A stretch of DNA of 64,000 nucleotides from Rhizobium sp. Q54 (GTDB lineage Bacteria > Pseudomonadota > Alphaproteobacteria > UBA828): contig CAMDDO010000005.1 of the NCBI GenBank assembly GCA_945892755.1, positions 1 to 64,000 of the forward strand, given 5' to 3'. Below, one piece after another: positions 61,268 through 64,000 of this stretch; the stretch's first letter is position 1, and the number at the start of each line of letters is the position of its first letter. The position numbers and the translations under genes were made by a program. The notes beneath the pieces were generated by a model. It had not been told where the DNA came from and did not search any database. It saw only the letters and a program-made list of their open reading frames with translations.

Positions 61268-62455
61268 GTGGTCCTCAAAGTGCTTTGCCTCGACGGCGAG
61301 GGCGGCTATGGCGGCTCCTCGCGCAGTCTGTACGAATCGCTCGCGGCGATGGATCGACGCGCGATCGAACCGATCATTTGGTGTGCCCGCAAGGGCCCGA
61401 TCGTCGAGCGTTATGGTGCGCTCGGCATGACATGCACGGCCGAGCCTCTCATGCCGCGCTTCACGTCTCTGCCGCGCCTCTCACGGAGTCTTTATGGTCT
61501 GCTTCGGGTTGCGTTGGCGTTTCGCGCGGCGCGGCCGCTTCTTGGTCGTTTAGCGCAGGCCGCCAACGAGGCCGACATCGTCCATTTCAACCATGAGGGC
61601 CTCTTTCTATTGGCGCACTGGCTCAGACGACGCTGTCAGACCCCGATCGTGATGCACCTGCGCACCAATTTGGTCGATACGCCGGTCGCGCGCTGGCAGG
61701 CGCGCATGATCAGTCGATGCGCCGACCGCTTGGTATTCATTACCGAGAACGAGCGGGCAAGCTTCGTTCGGCACGGCGGCGATCCATCACGCGGCGTGGT
61801 GATCTACAACATCGCGCGCCCACCCGATGCTTCGGTCACGCCGCATCCCGTCGTGACGCAAGACGGGCGCTTCACCGTCGCCGCGCTGGCCAATTTCGCG
61901 CTGGTGCGTGGCACCGATCGGCTGCTCGACATCGCGGCCGAGCTGAAACGCCGTGGCCGGTCGGACATTCGCCTGGTGATCGCCGGCGACATGCGGATGA
62001 GAGGGCGTATCCCCTCGAACCTCAAGGCCGCTGACCCCAGCGCGACGAGTCTCGATCGGCTCGCCAAGGCACGCGGGCTCGACGACGTGATGCTGTTTCT
62101 GGACCACGTCGCCGAGCCGGAACGCGTTCTGACCGCCGCTCATGCACTGATCCGGCCGAGCCGGGGCGATGACCCGTGGGGCCGCGACGTGCTTGAGGCC
62201 CTGGCCGCTGGCAAGCCGGTGATTGCGACCGGCCGCTATGATCGCTTCGTCGAGACCGGCTTAACCGGCGTGCTGTTGCCCGAATACAGCCCTGGCGCCG
62301 CCGCCGACGCCATTGTCGGTCTGGCCGACGATCGCGCGACTGCCGCTCGGCTCGGCGCCAATGGCCGCGCCCGCGTGCTCGCGCTCTGCGATGGTAAAGC
62401 GCGCGCCGCCGATTTGCTCGCGGTCTGGCACGCCGCGGCAAATCCGGTGGCATGA
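61268..62455 (+). CDS. Glycosyltransferase family 4 (GT-B)
   Basis: The 395-aa protein starts at a GTG 6 bp after the WbqC stop. The N-terminal half has 'EGGYGGSSRSLYESL' and 'DIVHFNHEGLFLLAHW'; the C-terminal half has the donor site 'HALIRPSRGDDPWGRDVLEALAAGKPV' in pieces, with the E-x7-E type region around 'GRDVLEALA'. It should move a sugar from a nucleotide donor to a lipid-linked acceptor in the cytoplasm. Donor and linkage are unknown. Confidence 0.87.
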   Translation: MVLKVLCLDGEGGYGGSSRSLYESLAAMDRRAIEPIIWCARKGPIVERYGALGMTCTAEPLMPRFTSLPRLSRSLYGLLRVALAFRAARPLLGRLAQAANEADIVHFNHEGLFLLAHWLRRRCQTPIVMHLRTNLVDTPVARWQARMISRCADRLVFITENERASFVRHGGDPSRGVVIYNIARPPDASVTPHPVVTQDGRFTVAALANFALVRGTDRLLDIAAELKRRGRSDIRLVIAGDMRMRGRIPSNLKAADPSATSLDRLAKARGLDDVMLFLDHVAEPERVLTAAHALIRPSRGDDPWGRDVLEALAAGKPVIATGRYDRFVETGLTGVLLPEYSPGAAADAIVGLADDRATAARLGANGRARVLALCDGKARAADLLAVWHAAANPVA

Positions 62456-63531
62456 CCCACCGCGTTGCGTTCGTCCTGCCGTCGTTCGCCGGTGGCGGCG
62501 CGGAGCGCGTGATCCTGACGCTGCTTGGCGTGATCGATCGTTCCCGCGTGCAGCCCATTTTGATTCTGCTCGATGCGCGCGGGCCGCTCGCGGCACTCAG
62601 GCCGCCCGATGTGCCGCTGCTCGATCTCGCGCGACCGCGTCTGCGCCAGGCGCTGCCGGTGCTGGTACGCACGCTGCGGCGCGAACGGCCCGATGCGATC
62701 GTCTCGACGCTCGGTTACGTCAATATCGCGCTGCTCGCGCTTCGGCCGCTGCTCCGGGGCCGGCCGCGTCTCATCGTGCGCGAGGCGAACCGACCCAGCA
62801 TCAGCATCGCGGCGGCACCGTGTCCGCCGGCGATGCGGCTTGCCTATCGTTGCCTCTACCGACGCGCGGATGCCGTGCTCAGCAATGCCGGCACCACCGC
62901 TACCGAGCTCCGTACCATGATCGGGGTGCCGGCCGAACGGCTGATCTCGCTGCCCAATCCGGTCGATGTCGCGCGCCTGCGCGCCGCCGCCGCATCGCCG
63001 CTGCGTGAGCCCGGGGAGGGCGTGCGTCTCATTGGGTCCGGCCGGTTGACACATCAGAAGGGCTTCGACCGCTTGATTGAGATGATGAGCCAATTGCCGC
63101 CGCACGCGCATTTGACCATCGTCGGGGCCGGGCCCGACGAAGCGGCGCTGCGCAGCCAATCCGAGCGGCTCGTGTTGGGCTCGCGCCTGCGCTTTGCGGG
63201 CTTCCAGTCAGACCCGTTTCCGCTCTATGCCGGCGCTGACGCCTTCCTTCTGCCGTCGCGCTGGGAGGGGCAAGCCAATGCCGCACTCGAGGCGCTCGCG
63301 CTCGGCACGCGCGTGATCGCGACGCCCGAGGCCGGCGGCATCGCCGAGCTGGCGTCGGAAGCGCCCCTCGGCGCGGTCACGATCGCCGAGGCCGGCGAGC
63401 CCTACATTGCCGCCGTGCGAGCCGTTGCGCCCGATCCGGTGCCCGCGCCGCGCCGGAGCCTGTTGCCGCTGGGCCATGAGCCCAGGGCAATCGCCGCGCG
63501 CCTGGTTCAGGTGATCGAGGGCGAATTCTAG
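62452..63531 (+). CDS. Glycosyltransferase family 4 (GT-B), last gene of the operon
   Basis: The 359-aa protein begins 'HRVAFVLPSFAGGGAERVIL', the standard GT4 opening, and has 'LIGSGRLTHQKGFDRLIEMM', 'LTIVGAGPDEAAL' and the donor-site text 'FLLPSRWEGQANAALEALAL'. It is joined to the upstream GT4 by an ATGA overlap. The next gene is on the opposite strand and overlaps its stop by four bases, so this appears to be the operon end. Confidence 0.9.
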   Translation: MTHRVAFVLPSFAGGGAERVILTLLGVIDRSRVQPILILLDARGPLAALRPPDVPLLDLARPRLRQALPVLVRTLRRERPDAIVSTLGYVNIALLALRPLLRGRPRLIVREANRPSISIAAAPCPPAMRLAYRCLYRRADAVLSNAGTTATELRTMIGVPAERLISLPNPVDVARLRAAAASPLREPGEGVRLIGSGRLTHQKGFDRLIEMMSQLPPHAHLTIVGAGPDEAALRSQSERLVLGSRLRFAGFQSDPFPLYAGADAFLLPSRWEGQANAALEALALGTRVIATPEAGGIAELASEAPLGAVTIAEAGEPYIAAVRAVAPDPVPAPRRSLLPLGHEPRAIAARLVQVIEGEF

Positions 63532-64000
63532 TGGCTCGGTTTGCGCGCCACCAGCACCACGCCGCTGACGGCGAGCGACTCGTCGTCGAATGTACCGAAG
63601 GCTTCGGCCAGACGCGTTCGAATGGTTCGCACCTGATCGACCGCGCGCCCCAGCAACGCGGGATCGAGTGCCTCGATCGCGACCGGCTCGATCTCGTCGG
63701 CGAGGCCGGCTAGCCGGCTGATGCGAAGGCTGCCGTCTAGGCCCGAGCGCGCCAGCCAGCTTCGATAGGCTGGCATAAGCACGCGATTTGGGCGGCCCGA
63801 GGCCCGCGTCATGGGTCGATAAAGCCAGGCGGGGATGGTCAAGAAGGTCAGGGGATGATGCCCGGCGAACATGCCATGATCGCGCAAATCGATGCGGTGC
63901 ACCATGGTTCCGCCCGGCTTGAGCGCCCGCGCCATGTCGTCGAGCGCGGCAAGCGGATCGTAGAGGTGCTCCAGCACGGCGCGCGAAACGATCGCATCGA
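63528..64000 (-). CDS. SAM-dependent methyltransferase, C-terminal part (runs off right edge)
   Basis: The open frame enters from the right edge and ends at 63528. The visible part contains 'VLEHLYDPLAALDDM' (motif IV region of class I methyltransferases), 'ALKPGGTMVHRIDLRDHGMF' in two pieces, and a ~100-residue C-terminal tail ending 'GVVLVARKPSH'. The SAM-binding motif I must lie beyond the window. Location at the end of the glycan operon suggests a sugar or glycan methyltransferase. Confidence 0.75.
   Translation of the reverse strand, partial: DAIVSRAVLEHLYDPLAALDDMARALKPGGTMVHRIDLRDHGMFAGHHPLTFLTIPAWLYRPMTRASGRPNRVLMPAYRSWLARSGLDGSLRISRLAGLADEIEPVAIEALDPALLGRAVDQVRTIRTRLAEAFGTFDDESLAVSGVVLVARKPSH

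Overview
The window is high-GC chromosomal DNA from an alphaproteobacterium, most likely Rhodospirillales-like. The evidence is the lineage-typical very large NAD-dependent glutamate dehydrogenase, DUF1127 microproteins, a CnoX/LON-domain/Trm112/DUF971 gene string, a LolA-FtsK pair, and the gene style in general. No phage, transposase or CRISPR array was recognised. The first ~1.6 kb is visibly less GC-rich than the rest and holds a truncated glycolate-oxidase-type FAD subunit, an orphan coiled-coil protein, a 71-bp hairpin element and a 41-bp direct repeat, so it may be foreign DNA or an assembly joint.

Layout. 1-2.6 kb: the odd left end, then two DUF1127 genes with palindromic control sites. 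2.7-12.2 kb (minus strand): a polyamine pair (SpuC-type aminotransferase, PuuD-type hydrolase), a patatin-like protein, lolA, ftsK and an amidase. 12.3-17.6 kb: a UbiH-family hydroxylase, a Phd/PIN toxin-antitoxin module, a housekeeping minus-strand operon (CnoX, LON domain, Trm112, DUF971, cupin), a prolyl-tRNA editing protein and tRNA-Gly(GCC). 17.7-28.6 kb: a deleted glutathione-transferase remnant, a cysteine hydrolase, mtnA plus a class II aldolase (a possible methylthioribose/5-deoxyribose to DHAP shunt), a ribokinase, and two divergent glutamate dehydrogenases of different type (NADP small, NAD large). 28.7-30.3 kb: purH.

30-64 kb is one large surface-polysaccharide region. The first part (30.3-41.0 kb) encodes a WbpM/FlaA1-type dehydratase, a WecA/MraY-type initiating phosphotransferase, a carbamoyltransferase, an O-antigen ligase/polymerase, a GT39-like membrane protein, methyltransferases and a methyltransferase-GT2 fusion. 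A NusG paralogue of RfaH type (41.1 kb) follows. Next comes a five-gene minus-strand operon (48.1 to 42.5 kb) for phosphonate chemistry: a PEP mutase fused to a nucleotidyltransferase, a protein with a BFD-type iron-sulfur motif joined to an unknown region, an unrecognised protein, a methyltransferase and a phosphonopyruvate decarboxylase. Divergent from it is a 15-gene plus-strand operon (48.4-63.5 kb), mostly joined by 4-bp stop/start overlaps. It begins with a winged-helix regulator and rfbB/rfbA, followed by a sulfotransferase, an FkbM methyltransferase, a Cys-less asparagine-synthase homologue, two deacetylase-like proteins, two Gfo/Idh dehydrogenases, a WbpD-type acetyltransferase, a WbpE-type aminotransferase, a WbqC protein and two GT4 glycosyltransferases.

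The most interesting point is the 257-bp divergent region between the phosphonate operon and the 15-gene operon. It carries two palindromes of the form TGTTC-N7-GAACA flanking or overlapping a promoter, then a leader with a hairpin and a match to the ops pause element used by RfaH (GGCGGTAGCGT). With the RfaH-type gene nearby, this suggests a glycan locus controlled both by a local winged-helix repressor and by processive antitermination, and probably decorated with a phosphonate group.
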